From: Mastigamoeba balamuthi
Lineage: Eukaryota > Evosea > Mastigamoebida > Mastigamoebidae
Assembly: GCA_902651635.1 (NCBI GenBank)
Contig: CACRSC010000051.1
Location: 91,913 to 155,912 of the forward strand
DNA length: 64,000 bases
Direction of reading: 5' to 3'
Part shown: positions 1 to 11,589 of the stretch, in pieces
Layout: the number at the start of each line of letters is the position of its first letter
How positions within the stretch are numbered: the first letter of the stretch is position 1
Notes under the pieces: generated by a model
The model's input: only the letters and a program-made list of their open reading frames with translations
Database searches by the model: none
What the model was told of the DNA's origin: nothing
Program-made: the position numbers and the translations under genes

Positions 1-236
1 CAGTAGATGTATCTCCCGCCAATCGGATTGATATACCGAACCGCCACTTCTTTCGCACAACTCGGCACGGGTGGCCACAGTAACTCCCCTCGCTTCCACT
101 TGGGCAACTGCAGAGCAGCCACGCCACATTAATCAAGAGGGCGGAAAATATCGGAGATATTTGGGACACGTACTCCCACCGCGCAGTGCAGCACGTGCTG
201 TCGGAATAGCCGTCTTTGCTGAACCCCTCCCGCCCG

Positions 237-3028
237 ATGGCCGACTCCGCCAGCACCCCAGCCCCCTCCGACGCGTCCCCGGCAGCGCCTCAGGCCGCCG
301 CCCCGTCCCCCGCGCCCGCAGCGTCGCCCGAGCCCGAGCTCTCGCGCGTCCTGCGCCCCCGCGGCTACGACGCGCTCGTCCGCGACCTCAACGGCTGCAC
401 GACGGTCCCCGCCGTCTTCGACTACGCCCGCCAGCACCACGCCGACCTCCCCTTCGGAGGCACCCGCCCCCCCTCCCCGCAGTCGCACCGTGTGTGCTGA
501 CCGCAGGGGGCCGTCGCAGGGTACAGGAAGGGCGGGGCAGGGGACTTCCGGTGGGTCAGCTACGCCGAGTGGGCCCTCGCCGTCGACGCCTTCGCCCACG
601 GCCTCGCCGCCAGGCTCAGGCTCTCCAGCGGCTCCATGCTCGGCATCTTCTCGGTCAACAGGTCCGCCCCCCCTGCTGCCTGCTGAGACGGGGAGTTTTG
701 CTGCATTTTTTTTTTTCGCTTTTCCCGTTTTTCCTTTTCGCCCGTCGCCGCCCGCGTCGGAAAATGCGCTGACGAGAGCCGTGGTGGCGCCTGGGGCCAC
801 GGGGGCCCCCCCTTGCGCCTGCAGGATCGAGTGGACGGTGACGGACATGGCGTCGGCGGTGTCGGGGATCGTGACGGTGCCGTTCTACGACTCGCTGGGC
901 GCCGAGCGCGTAGCCATGATCATCAACGAGACAGAGATCTCCACCGTCAGCCAGCCTCCTCCCTCTGCATTCCTCTCGCCATCCCTCACTCTCTCTCCCC
1001 CCCTCACTGCCTGTCCGTCTCTCTCTCTTTGTCTCTGTTTGCTCATATTCCATCCTCTTCCTCTGTCTATCCCGTCTCCTTGTCTCTGTGGTCTCTCCGT
1101 GTGTGCTTGTCTCTCTGTCTCTCGCCTTGCTTCACCCTGTGTTTTCTCCTTGTGTTCTGTCCCTGTCGACTGCTTGTTGCTCTGCTGTGCTACTTGTTGC
1201 CTTGTCTCTCGGAGCGTTCGGAGGCCGAACAATGGAAGACTGACTGACTGCCTGTGGCGCAGGTGGTGTGCTCGAGGGACAAGGTCGACATGCTGCTGGG
1301 GATCGCCCCGCAGTGCCCGTCGCTGCGCACGCTGGTGCAGCTGCCGGACGACCAGGGCGGCGATGCCACGTCGATCGTGACGGCGCAGCACAACGTCGAG
1401 ATTGTCTCGTACACGACCGTCCTCAACGAGGGCCGCGCCGCCCAGCAGGCCGCTGCCCCCTTCCCCCGCCACGACTGCACCCCGGACGACCTCTACACCA
1501 TCGTGCGACCCTCCCAGCGCGGCCGAGGCCCGCCTGTAACGCGGCCAGCGCACAGATCTACACGAGCGGGACGAGCGGGAGGCCCAAGGGGGCGATGATA
1601 TCGCACAAGAACCTCATCTCGGGGGCCAGCGGCGTGCTGAACCACTTCCGCGACGTCCTCGTCGACCGCGAGGAGGTCCTGCTGTCGTTCCTGCCCCTGG
1701 CGCACGTCCTCGAGCGCCAGATCTTCCTCCTCGAGCTCACCAAGGGGGCCAAGGCACTTTTTGCTTCTCCAAACTCCCCGCCCCAGCAGTCTCTTGGTTC
1801 GGCGCGTCTGCTGACGGGTCGCGACGCATCCAGGTCGGGTTCTTCAGCGGGCAGACGTCGAAGATCATGGATGACCTCAAGCTGCTGAAGCCGACGATCT
1901 TCTTCGGGGTGCCGAGGCTGTACAACCGGATCTACGACGGCGTGATGGCCCGCGTCAACGCGATGCCCTTCTACAAGCGCTGGCTCTTCTGGCTCGCCTA
2001 CTCGCTCAAGGACGGGTCCCTCTCGCGCCCGGGGCCCAAGTCGCTCGCGGACTTCTGCTCGCCGTGGGACTTTGTCTTCAAGCCCATCCGCATGAACACC
2101 GGCGGCCGCGTCAAGTAACCCGCGAGCCCCTCCTCCGCAGCAACTGAGCTCCCCCTTCCCCCCCTTCTTCCCGCACCCGCCCGCGCGCAGGCTGATGGTC
2201 ACGGGGTCGGCGGCGCTCAACGCGGACGTGCACAGGGCGATGCAGGTCATGTTCAGCTGCCCGGTCGTGCAGGGCTACGGCATGACCGAGGCCTACGCGG
2301 TCAGCGTGCACGACATCGACGACGCCACCCCGGGGCACTGCGGGCCCGTGATGCCCAACGGCGAGCTGCGCCTGCGCAGCGTCCCCGAGCTCTCGTACGC
2401 CGTCAGCGACGCGCCGCACCCGCGCGGCGAGATCCTCATCAGCGGCCCGCACGTGTTCGGCGGGTACTACAAGCACCCGGAGCTGACGGCCGAGGTGATG
2501 ACGGCCGACGGCTGGTACTGCACGGGCGACATCGGCGAGATCATCGAGGGCGATCGCCTGCGCGTCATCGACCGCAGGCGCGAGATGTTCAAGCTGGCCC
2601 AGGGCGAGTACCTCAGCGCCGAGCGCCTCGAGGGCGCCTACCAGCGCTGCCCGCTGGTCCAGCAGGTCTTCGTCTACGGCGACGCCTCGCGCAGCTTCCT
2701 CGTCGCCGTCGTCGTTCCCGAGGAGGCGCCCCTGCGCCGCGCGGTCCCGTCTGCGGGCGCCGAGGCGCCGCTGGAGCAGCTGTGCGCCACGCCCGCGGCC
2801 AGGGAGGCGGTGCTCAGGGCGCTGGGCGACGTGCACGCGGCAGAGAGCATGACGGGGCTCGAGCGCATCCGCACGGTGCACCTCGAGGCCATGCCGTTCG
2901 CCGTCGAGAACGGCCTGCTGACGCCGACGAGCAAGCTCTCGCGCCCCGCGGCTCGCAAGCACTACGCCCAGGTCATCGAGGCGCTCTACCAGCAGGGCAG
3001 CGGGGCCCCCGCCGCCGCGTCCACGTGA
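237..3028 (+). CDS. Long-chain acyl-CoA synthetase (ACSL type), 7 exons
   Basis: Predicted to activate long-chain fatty acids to acyl-CoA with ATP, probably at a membrane. Exons: 237-459, 520-661, 825-945, 1263-1502, 1556-1753, 1834-2114, 2191-3028; all phases close, giving 680 aa, the usual ACSL length. The AMP-binding signature YTSGTSGRPKGAM opens exon 5. Downstream are GFFSGQTSK (fatty-acid gate region of ACSLs), YGMTEAY, the WYCTGDIGEI motif and the RVIDRRREMFKLAQGEY hinge region. Introns 1 (460-519) and 5 (1754-1833) begin with GC rather than GT; no GT donor keeps frame and the joined protein then matches the family. Intron 3 (946-1261) is a long CT-rich tract. The start is the first ATG in frame with the exon 1 homology. 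Family assignment is firm; chain-length specificity is not. Confidence 0.9.
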
Positions 3029-3583
3029 GTCTGGCACATACACGGCCAAGTGAAAACACCGACTGGAATACTCGGAGCCAAGGCTCGCCCTGAGCCAGCG
3101 GAGCGTGCCGTGAGTGCCGTGGAGAGGACTATGAAATGCCCTATGTCGTGTGTCACAGAAGTGGCCTGCGGCGCGAGAGAGTTGGGCAACAAAATCAGGG
3201 GAGGGGGAGGGGGCAATCGGCCTGTCTTCAATGCACACCCAGCCGAGGATTGCTCGGGCGGTCGGGTAGCAGAACGAAGGCAGGCCTGAACTTCCTGATC
3301 GGGCGGCACGGCAGGTCCTCCGAGAGGACGGGAATCTGATTCCGAGAGTGGCACACGGCCGATTCGGCCGATCTGGGTGAGCCGCAGCGGGGCCAGGCGG
3401 GAGTCGAGGCGTCGCCGAGCTCCGGTGCGCGCAAAAGGTCATATGTAAAGCCGTTCTTGATTGCTTGCTCTGGCGAGCAGCGCCATTCCTGTCCAGTGAA
3501 AACGGGAGAAGCAGCTCCGGCCGCCCCAAAAATAGACTCTTGTCGCTCGGCTGACATAGCAAGCACCACAACAGTAACACTTC
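3029..3583. other. Intergenic, ACSL to cyclase
   Basis: No ORF here has recognisable homology or host-like exon structure. It contains a short G-rich run near 3200 and presumably the ACSL 3' UTR and the cyclase promoter. Confidence 0.5.
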
Positions 3584-5786
3584 ATGAAGGTGTCGTTCCG
3601 TGCCCTGCTGGTGGCGACAGTGTGTGCCGTCGTGTGGATCCCCATGATCATCGTCGTCGTCCTCTTCAACGCCCGCTCACAGAGGCTGCTCGAGAAGGCC
3701 GCCGAGGGTCGCTTGCCTCCCACGGTAGTACGCATCGGAGGCACGGTCTTCAAGAGCCTCGAGTGCGCAGAGAGCGTCGCCAGGCAGACAGCGATGGACA
3801 TCTCGACGGGGTCGCTGGCACTGGTCGACACGCCTCAGGGCCTGCGCGACCTGCGGGTCCACTGGCACAACGTCCTGCGAGCACACAACAGCACCAGTGA
3901 CGTGCAGTTCATCACCGCAGAGGGCACCGAGCACCCGGGGCGCCTCATTGGGCTCGTGGAGTTCAGCAACGGCGAGAACCTCTGGTGGTACGCGCACCCC
4001 AATGCGACGTTCGAGCAGTGGCAGCTCAACGTGACGTCGCTCGAGCCCACGACTCTCGACTTCGTGGATCCGAACTTCGCGGGGCCGTGGCTGGCGCAGA
4101 TGCACTCGGTGATCCCGAGGGACGTGGACGAGTGCTGGATGCCCATCTATCCCGTGTTCGGGCAGACGTGGTCCACGTTCGTGGTCAACGCGTACCAGCC
4201 CAACACGACAGGACCAGACCGCCCGCTGGCCGCGTACGCCATCGTCGACTTGGTCATCGGGGACGTCGCCAAGGTGTTCGCTGGCCTCCGGGTGAGCAAG
4301 GGGCTCGCCGTCCTCGTCGACTCGGCCTCTGCTACGCTCCTGGCGAGCACGTCAGATGACGTCAGCACATCCCGCCAGGAGGGCCAGGACGTGGTGGCTG
4401 TGCTGGTGAACGAGACACATGGCAGGACAGCAGACGAGAGGCGTGTGGCAGCTGTGGACGAGTTGGTGCGGCGCAGGCACGGGAGCTGGCAGAAGCTGTC
4501 GCTGCATCTGGACACCGACTACAGCACGCCGTCGGCACCCCAGACAATTGTCGTGGATGGGAGGAAGACGCTCGTGTCTTTTGCTCTGATCCAGAGACCC
4601 TGTCTGTCGTGGGTCGTGGCTGTCGTCGCTGAGCAGGACAGTGTGTCTGTGGACATCATCCCCATCATCGTGGCCATTGTCACGACAATAATTGCTCTTG
4701 TTGTTCTGGGGGTTCTGAGCGTACTGCTCACGAGGCCGCTGGCCAAGTTGTCACGAAAGATGGACGCCGCCACTCGCCTCACGTTCCACCGTCGCGAGTC
4801 GGACATCTCATTGTTCTCCGAGTTCCACAAGCTCAACGACAGCTTCAAAAAGCTGAGCACGGGCATCGAGGCCATGACCAAGTTCGTCCCCATGCCCGTC
4901 GTCAGCCAGATCATGTCGCACAACGTCTCCCAAGACGGGTCCTCTCAGGACAATCTGTTGGCGGTGTCGATGAAGCGCGTGACGATCATGTTCTGCGACA
5001 TCCGCGGGTTCACGACGCTGTCGGAGAAGCTCAAGACCAAGGTGGTCGTCCAGATGCTGTTCGAGTGGCTCGGGGCCTTCACCAAGGTCATCGTCAAAAA
5101 CGGTGGCATCGTCGACAAGTACATTGGAGACGTGCGTTGAACCCAAATGCAACCCCCTTGCATCTCGAGAGGCATTGTGTCACACTTAATATGTGTTTCA
5201 GTGTATTATGGCACTGTGGAACGCACCGCTGGACACGGACAGACCAGATGTGAGGGCTTGTGCCACAGCCCTCGAGTTCGACGAGGTGCTGAAGGTCCTG
5301 AACGAGGGCTTCCGGAAGGAGGGGCTGCCAGAGTTCGGAGTGCGCGTGGGGATCCACACGGGAGAGCTGTTTGTGGGGAACATCGGGTGCAACGACCACA
5401 TCAACTACACCGTCTGCGGCACCCCCGCAAACATCGCTGCCCGCATCGAGCAACTGGGCAAGGTCTACGCCCTGACGCCCCTCGTGTCTGGCGATGTTGC
5501 GAAAAGTGTCAGCGACAAGTTCGTGTGCGTGTGGCTGGACGATGTGAAGCTGCGGGGGCACGAGAGCACAGTGACCAAGGTCTACCACCTCGCTGCTCGT
5601 GCCAACGAGGCCACACCAGAGCAGCTGTATGCGCACAAGGTGATGTCTGTCATTGATGACTCGACGTGTGGGGCGCGTGGAGGGAACGCAGAGCAACTGG
5701 AGCACGTTCAGGATGCGGTGAATGACTCTTCGATGTCTGAGTACCATAATGCACTCACACTGCTCGCCGACAAGCTCAGGCACTAG
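3584..5786 (+). CDS. Membrane class III adenylyl/guanylyl cyclase, 2 exons
   Basis: Predicted receptor-like nucleotide cyclase of 710 aa, exons 3584-5131 and 5202-5786 (intron 70 nt, phase 0). A hydrophobic segment at residues about 6-27 and another at about 362-388 flank an extracellular region of some 330 residues, a Cache-sensor-like layout. A HAMP-like stretch follows, then the catalytic domain. Motifs: FCDIRGFTTLSE (first metal Asp, about residue 472), VDKYIGD joined over the intron to CIMALWNAPL (second metal Asp, residue 516), and YTVCGTPANIAAR carrying the transition-state Asn and Arg. The Lys in VDKYIGD with Thr in YTVCG resembles class IIIb adenylyl cyclases (Lys/Thr purine pair), so cAMP is the more likely product; this is inferred from residues only. 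Ligand unknown. Confidence 0.88.
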
Positions 5787-6174
5787 AGCTTGCATGTACG
5801 AATACACTGCCGATAGTTGATGAAGTGAGAGTATTCCAATCAGATACGATTGTGATAATCCTGGTGTTGGAATACAAGAATTTGTTGGGTCAAATACTGT
5901 ATCCTTGTTTTCCATTCATGATGAGAAAAACGCCCACCGGAGTCGCTTTGTAGTGAGCAATTGAACCAAGTGAGGATAGGCACTATCTTGCACATATCTG
6001 AGATGGTGCTCTGCTGTCGCGGGCGACGATTGAATATCCACAGTCACGCGTTGTTGGCGGGCCGAGAGAACCCCACGAATGAATGACTGCTTTAAGGTGA
6101 TACTGCCAATGGGGCTTTTTCATTATGGACAGGGTTTACTTGGGGCGGGAGACCCGAAGAGAGATGCGCCACAC
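5787..6174. other. Convergent intergenic region
   Basis: AT-richer tail between the 3' ends of the cyclase (+) and the decarboxylase (-). No gene is seen; it probably holds both polyadenylation regions. Confidence 0.5.
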
Positions 6175-8225
6175 TTAGTTGGTCTTGTCGTAGAAGGCAG
6201 CGTCGAGGTCGTTGAGCGCGTGCTTGAGGTCATTGACGAACTTGGGTACGTAGTCCTTGAAGTTAGGGTCCATGACGACGATACGGAACATGCTGGCCTT
6301 GGCGTTGGCCTTGGTCTTGTACTCGGTCGTGGCCACGGTCAGCCCGTGGCACTGGCCCGTGTGCGTGTTCTGCCAGTCGCTCAGCATGCTCATGTAGCGC
6401 GCCTGGTAGTCGTGGGGCTTGGCGCTGAACATGACCATGCCGAGGTCCGTGTGCGGGTAGACCTCGAACCTCTCGGGGCTCTTGCGCAGCTCCTCCTTGA
6501 GCGCCTTGGCCCCCGCCAGCACGTCGCGCATCAGCGTCTGGTACGAGGGCTGCAGCACCTCGTGCGCGAAGTACTCGGCGGCCACGAAGGCCCCGGACCG
6601 CGACCCCTCGACGGTGAACGCGGATATGACCTTTCCGTGGATGTAGGGCGCCCCGTTGGCGCAGTCGACGAACTCGCGGTCGGCCTTGCGCTGCAGCATG
6701 AACACGGCCGTCGGGTACGGCGCATAGCCGCACTTGTGGGGGTCGATTGTGATGGAGTCGGCCTCCCCGAGGCACCCGAAGGCGTTGCGGGACACGGGGT
6801 CCTCGAGGTCGGCCTGGGCGTACTTGAAGTAGCCGCCGTACGCAGCGTCTGCGTGGACCCAGACCCCTGCCTGCCTGCACCTGTGGATGATCGACTCGAG
6901 GTCGTCGACGACGCCGGCCTCGGTGCTGCCGATGGTGGCGACGACGGCCAGGACGTTGCTGAGGTCGTCCGGCAGGACCATGCGGTCGTTCTCGTCCGAG
7001 TTGCAGAAGACCAGCTGGAGGCCGAGCAGGTTACAGGCCTTGAGGACGCTGTAGTGCGCGTGCTCGTTGCACAGCACGATCTTCTCGGTGCAGGAGGTCA
7101 GGGCCTCCTTGTAGTCGCCGTACATCATGGGCTTGGGCGGCTGCAGCAGCTTGTTGCGGGCGACCCAGAGGCCCATGAGGTTGGCGATGGTGCCGCCCAC
7201 GCAGACGTAGCCCCACGCGCTGTCGGGGTCGACGTCCTTGTCGACCTCCTCGTCCCTCCAGTCGACGTTCCAGCCCGCGACCTCGCGCGCGAGAGTCGTG
7301 ATGAACTTCATCTCGCAGAGCGTCGTTGTCGGCGAGGCCTCCTGGGCGCAGTTGTTGGGGTTGAGCCACAGCACGTTCTTGAGCGCGTCCACGTGGGGGA
7401 CCGAAATGTCGTAGTTCATGTGGCCTTTGTAGCCCGGCAGCCACCACTGCGTCGACCCCTCGGTCACCTCCTTCTCGAACCGCTTCAGCCGCGTCCCGTA
7501 CTCCCGGCGCGAGATGGCCAGCCTCTGGGCCTTGTTCAGCCCGTGCATGAACATCAGAGGGCGGTCCGGGTCCTCGTTCTGCACGGGTACAGCACCGGAG
7601 CGGGTCAGGAATTGCTTGCAATCCAGTCTCACGGGAGAATGGAAAACAGACGAGTCCATGAAAAACGAATCAATGAGGCGCAACGCGTTCCTTCCTGCCG
7701 GGACCCCTTCATAATTCCCTTGATCGGGCAGCCTCGGCCAACAGAAGAGGAGAGCGGGCTGCGATGGCAGTCGAAGTGAAACAAGAAAGAAGACTGGAAA
7801 CAAGGGGCAGAGGGATAATCACCCCGTTTGGCCCGTTGGAGGCCGCCAGCCTCAGCCCCTGAGTGTCCTGCGGCTCCTGGGGGGTCTGGACATCGAGCTG
7901 CACGTGGAACACGGGCTCCAGGACCTGCTCCTTCTTATCCTTGGGCTTGGGGGCGCTGGCGGCGCCGATGGCGATGGTCGCGCTCGCGATGACGGTGAAC
8001 TTGTAGGTCGTGGTCCTCGAGCTGTGCAGCGTCTTCCACAGCAGCGCGTTGCTCGCGGAGGGGACCAGCTCGACAGCGGGCGTCGGGTTGTCCAGTTCGA
8101 TCTGCGAGTGCGGTGAGAAAAAACGACCCGAGCGCATCACAAATGCGCTCTTTCCGAACCGTGATGGTCTCTCCCGCGGAGACGGAGACCGTGTTGCCGT
8201 TGTCCTTGATCGTGAGGAACACCAT
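6175..8225 (-). CDS. Tyrosine-decarboxylase-like PLP group II decarboxylase, stand-alone
   Basis: Predicted PLP amino-acid decarboxylase, 582 aa, exons 8160-8225, 7823-8101, 6175-7578 (minus), phases all 0. The Schiff-base lysine lies in SITIDPHKCGY (about K397) and the cofactor Asp in HADAAYGGY. The stretch LNPNNCAQEASPTTTL closely resembles bacterial tyrosine decarboxylases (enterococcal/lactobacillus type) rather than animal aromatic decarboxylases, so tyrosine is the favoured substrate; aspartate, glutamate or histidine cannot be excluded. About 115 N-terminal residues form a separate beta-rich module shared with the fusion gene at 11590, and the first intron falls at the same codon (after GETIT) in both. 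This copy stops just after the decarboxylase domain. Probably a bacterial-derived gene that has gained introns. Confidence 0.88.
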
Positions 8226-9376
8226 GGCGTTGAGAGTGGGAGTGGCTACGGAGTGGTGGAGAGGACTGTGTGAGCAGAGCACAACAAACAAGTAAATGAA
8301 CAAAACTCAGCGGGAAAACCAGTAATTGTCGCCGACAGCGCTCTGACGCATGAGATCCGTCGGTGGGCATACATCGGTGCAATGGGGCCGAGAGGTGTGT
8401 TTTCCAATGTCGTCCCCACTGGGAAATCAGCAGGGGAGAAGCCCCACAAAAACACCGCAGGAACCTTCACGGCCCCTGTTCTGCAAGCCACACCCCCTAC
8501 ATCAGCCAATTCGGCCTCATCCATTTCTCTCCCTCCAGGGCAGGACGTCGCTCCTTCTGCATTGCATCGGGAGCACCTGGCCTTCCCTGATGCTATGGGC
8601 GTCGGACAGAGGAGCAGGAGAGGCTTGGAGGGACCAACTGAATCTTGTTGTGAAAACACAGCGCACAGCCCCGGCCCGATAGCAGTGCACAACTCCGACG
8701 TTTTCCATACAAGAGGGAGAATGAAGAGATTCCAAACGCGCGGTGGCTCTTTGAGCTTGGAGTTAAATTCCGCAAGGCGCCAACAGGGTCCTGCTGACGT
8801 CCCACCAGGACAACGCCGGCGCAGTGACGCCGGAGCCGTCTACTGAGTGCTGGAATTCTCTTTGTTTTCTTTGCGACTCGATGTATAAAATGTCCTGAAC
8901 AAACGAGGTAACACGGTATTCGCTCAGCGGACCGCGTGAATTCAGCAACGAAGATGAGATAAGATGACCTTCGGTCTAAGCTAGGCTTTCACAGAAGAGA
9001 GAACAGTGGGGGATGAGTAATCGATAGGCCACAAACCGGTGGTCGAGTGCACAGATATTTCCGATTTCTTTTGGATTGTACCGTAATTGAAGCCAAAAAC
9101 CTGTGAGCGCGGGTGGTTGAGATTAATCCGAATTGAATTGAATTGAAAATTTTGAGGGAAAGGGGAGATCGTCGTATGTTGGGATGTGACCCCCGCGGAG
9201 AGCCGTTGGACACACAGACCCCCGATGATTCACGTCGGTGACGTGCAAAGCAATTTTCCTCGACGAGAACGACGGGAAGGGGCTCAGAGCTCAGCCACGT
9301 GCAACACCGAGAACACCGTCTCGGCCAGTATCTGGTACCCGTACTGTATCGATAGGAAACCGGTAAGGCACATCAG
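8226..9376. other. Intergenic, no gene recognised
   Basis: Several overlapping ORFs on both strands, none with recognisable motifs or consistent codon bias. The 8870-9180 part is AT-richer and includes an AATTGAATT-type repeat near 9130. The decarboxylase promoter should lie just above 8225. Confidence 0.4.
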
Positions 9377-9912
9377 GTGACAGTGGGGATCTCGTCCTTC
9401 CCCGATATCGTCATCATTCAGCTCGGCACCAACGACGCCAAGAACGCGCAGTGGGACAGGTATTGGCTCCAGCTCGTTCTGAATTGTGAGGGGTTTGTGT
9501 GGATAGAATTCCTCCTCCCTATTCCGCGGGATGTTTGTAAGAGCGGTTCGGCTGCTGAACTCAGGAGGGTGGAGTGGGGCAGCGCAAACTGCAGCAACTC
9601 ACTGAGGTCGGCATTTCACGCAGCGAGCTGTTCTGCGAGAACCTCGCGGAGCTCGTGGGGGTGTTCCAGGGGCTCGAGACCAGGCCGGACGTGTTCCTGT
9701 GCATCCCCCCGCCGCTCTACGCCGACGGGTTCCACGGCTCCAACGCGACGCTGATCAACACGGTGCTGCCGGTGCTGGTGCAGCACGTGGCACGCCGGAC
9801 GGGGGCAACACTTGTCAACGTGCTCGACCACATGGGCACAGCGCATCTGACCCACCCGGACTGGTTCAGGGACGGCTGCCATCCAACCGCTGTGCGACAC
9901 TGGCGTCCTTGA
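9377..9912 (+). pseudogene. SGNH/GDSL hydrolase, C-terminal half
   Basis: Encodes the C-terminal half of a secreted SGNH esterase: PDIVIIQLGTNDAKN (block III, GTND) at about 9400-9450, then after a likely intron an open stretch ending in WFRDGCHPTA (block V, Asp-x-x-His catalytic pair) near 9870-9890. No GDSIT block is found upstream on this strand. The intron at 9460 cannot be closed in phase, suggesting decay. The matching N-terminal half is on the opposite strand immediately to the right (9905-10138), so the gene is broken by an inversion or a misassembly. Confidence 0.7.
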
Positions 9913-10138
9913 ACTGCCTCTGGTCCCAGTAGGGCTTGGTGGATTTCTTCATGGCGGACGATCCGCTGCAGCCGTAATTGCGCACTGAGTGGCCGGGGCC
10001 CAGCAGGGTGGCCAGCTTTTCTGGGTAGGTGCCGTCGCCCTGCCCCTGAGTGATGCTGTCGCCCACACAGGCGACGCGCACGTCGGCACGAGCGCACAGG
10101 GCGACCAAAATGACGAACAGGACGTGTTGCATCGCCAC
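9905..10138 (-). pseudogene. SGNH/GDSL hydrolase, N-terminal half, inverted
   Basis: Minus-strand ORF beginning with a signal peptide (MAMQHVLFVILVALCARA) followed directly by CVGDSITQGQGDGTYP (block I, nucleophile Ser in GDSIT) and VRNYGCSGSSA (block II Gly). The reading ends near 9905 after WDQRQFKDA, where the opposite strand carries the tail of the same enzyme. Together the two halves hold all four SGNH catalytic blocks, but no transcript across this arrangement could encode them in order. Confidence 0.72.
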
Positions 10139-11589
10139 TCAGCCCACAATTGGAAGAGTGAGAATATCTGAATGGGGAACATGACTGTGCTCAATGTACC
10201 ACTTCACGTTGATCCAACGCAACCAATGCAGGGTATCAACAGCAGTCTCACCGGTGTTGAGAAATCGGGCACAGGCCAGATATCTTCCCTCATTGAATCT
10301 CTTTCACCTTCTTTTAACTGACAAAGATCATCAAGTGGAATTCCTCACATGAATGTGCTCATTTTCAAGACTGACCAGAATGGCAATTTACTATTTCATC
10401 AAGACCAGCCCACATAAGAGGGCACCCTTGCCTGAAAGAGGTGGCAGAAACCCATTAGATGCAAAGCCGAGAAGTTATGAAAGATGCAAGAGAGGTGTGA
10501 ATTCAGGCATGCTCTTGTTGACCATCTCGATGCTTACCTTGTTCCACATGTACAGCATTTGTATGTAAGTTCTGCAGATATCTCTCGTCAATCTACCACA
10601 GTAATCCTATCCCTAACCTTCGACACTCTCCCAAAGTATCTCCTGTCTAACCCTTCCTGAACTGCCTGAGGGGCAGGGGTCCTGGAGTCTCAGACCACTG
10701 AATTTTGGTGGTGTTCCAACCAATCTTCAATCGCAATGAAGCGACGTCACCAGTGAAATCATTTCTTAATTGTCACATATTGAGAACAGTACCAGCATGG
10801 TCTGAATACAGACTATGACTGGTTCATTTGGAAGGAATCAGACACACAACTCTGACTAATGAGCTTCCGACAGAGTTGCACGGATTCCTTCGTGGTCTCG
10901 AAGAGCGAGATTCCCCCCTGCGGCTGCGGTGCTGGATGATGGCTGCTGCTGTGATGGCTGGCTGAATTCAGAAGGCAGCAAGAGAACGCGTGCGACTGCA
11001 CCGGCGATCCACTGGGTGGCTCAATCCTGGTGGAGTCCTCCTTGAAGCACCAGTCCAGACCGAGCGTAGATTGCACTTCTTGGGGGATGTACACCGGACA
11101 CCGTAGCAGCGGCTTCCTCTGCTGGTCTTCTGCCTCTGTGTTGGCCGTTTTTCTCACCGTGTAGCGGGTATAAGGCAAAAGTAGAAATACAAAGGAAGAC
11201 GCGGTGCATACCAGCGGTTACATAGCGCTGGAGAATGCAAGGACAGTGCTGCAACGCATGGTCAGCAGTGCTTGCGGCGACCCTCGAGGAGGCCGGGGGC
11301 CCACGGGACAGTGCAAAGATGGCCAAGGTCCGCCTGTCTCTCGCAGAGGATCAGATTCAGTCCGATTCGATTGGTGGCGTGGGCGTCGTTCAGAACAGAC
11401 GCCGATAGACGGATACGGGAGTCCCGGCGTCTGCGCCATTCCAGTTTTCCTTCTCCTCATGATGACCTCCGGTGCTCCTGCTCTCCTGATCACAACCGTC
11501 GCCGTCGGTATCCCCACTGCTCGTTTGTTCATTATCACATTTTGCTCTGTTGGACTCCGCTCGCATCCGCCACCAACACCCTCGCCGCC
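10139..11589. other. Intergenic, AT-richer, no gene recognised
   Basis: About 1.4 kb with lower GC than the surrounding genes, especially 10150-10850. Short ORFs on both strands show no motif I recognise. The last 100-200 bases should include the promoter of the fusion gene. Confidence 0.4.

Noticed and set aside
482-506. GT-AG intron 482-506 in ACSL
   Set aside because: Leaves the wrong phase for exon 2; the GC-AG intron 460-519 keeps phase and gives the family sequence GGYRK.
71-848. Long overlapping ORFs on both strands near the start of the window
   Set aside because: Arg/Pro/Gly-rich shadows of ACSL exons 1-3; GC bias leaves stops rare in all frames here.
1020-1200. CT/GT-rich tract as a microsatellite or CRISPR-like array
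   Set aside because: No regular repeat unit or spacers; it lies inside ACSL intron 3 and behaves as a pyrimidine-rich intron.
6079-7779. 566-codon plus-strand ORF opposite the decarboxylase
   Set aside because: Antisense shadow; Val/Leu/His/Asp-rich composition with no motifs, while the minus strand has complete PLP decarboxylase motifs.
10813-11178. 121-codon minus ORF before the fusion gene
   Set aside because: No motif, no paralogue in the window and no clear exon structure; insufficient to call a gene.
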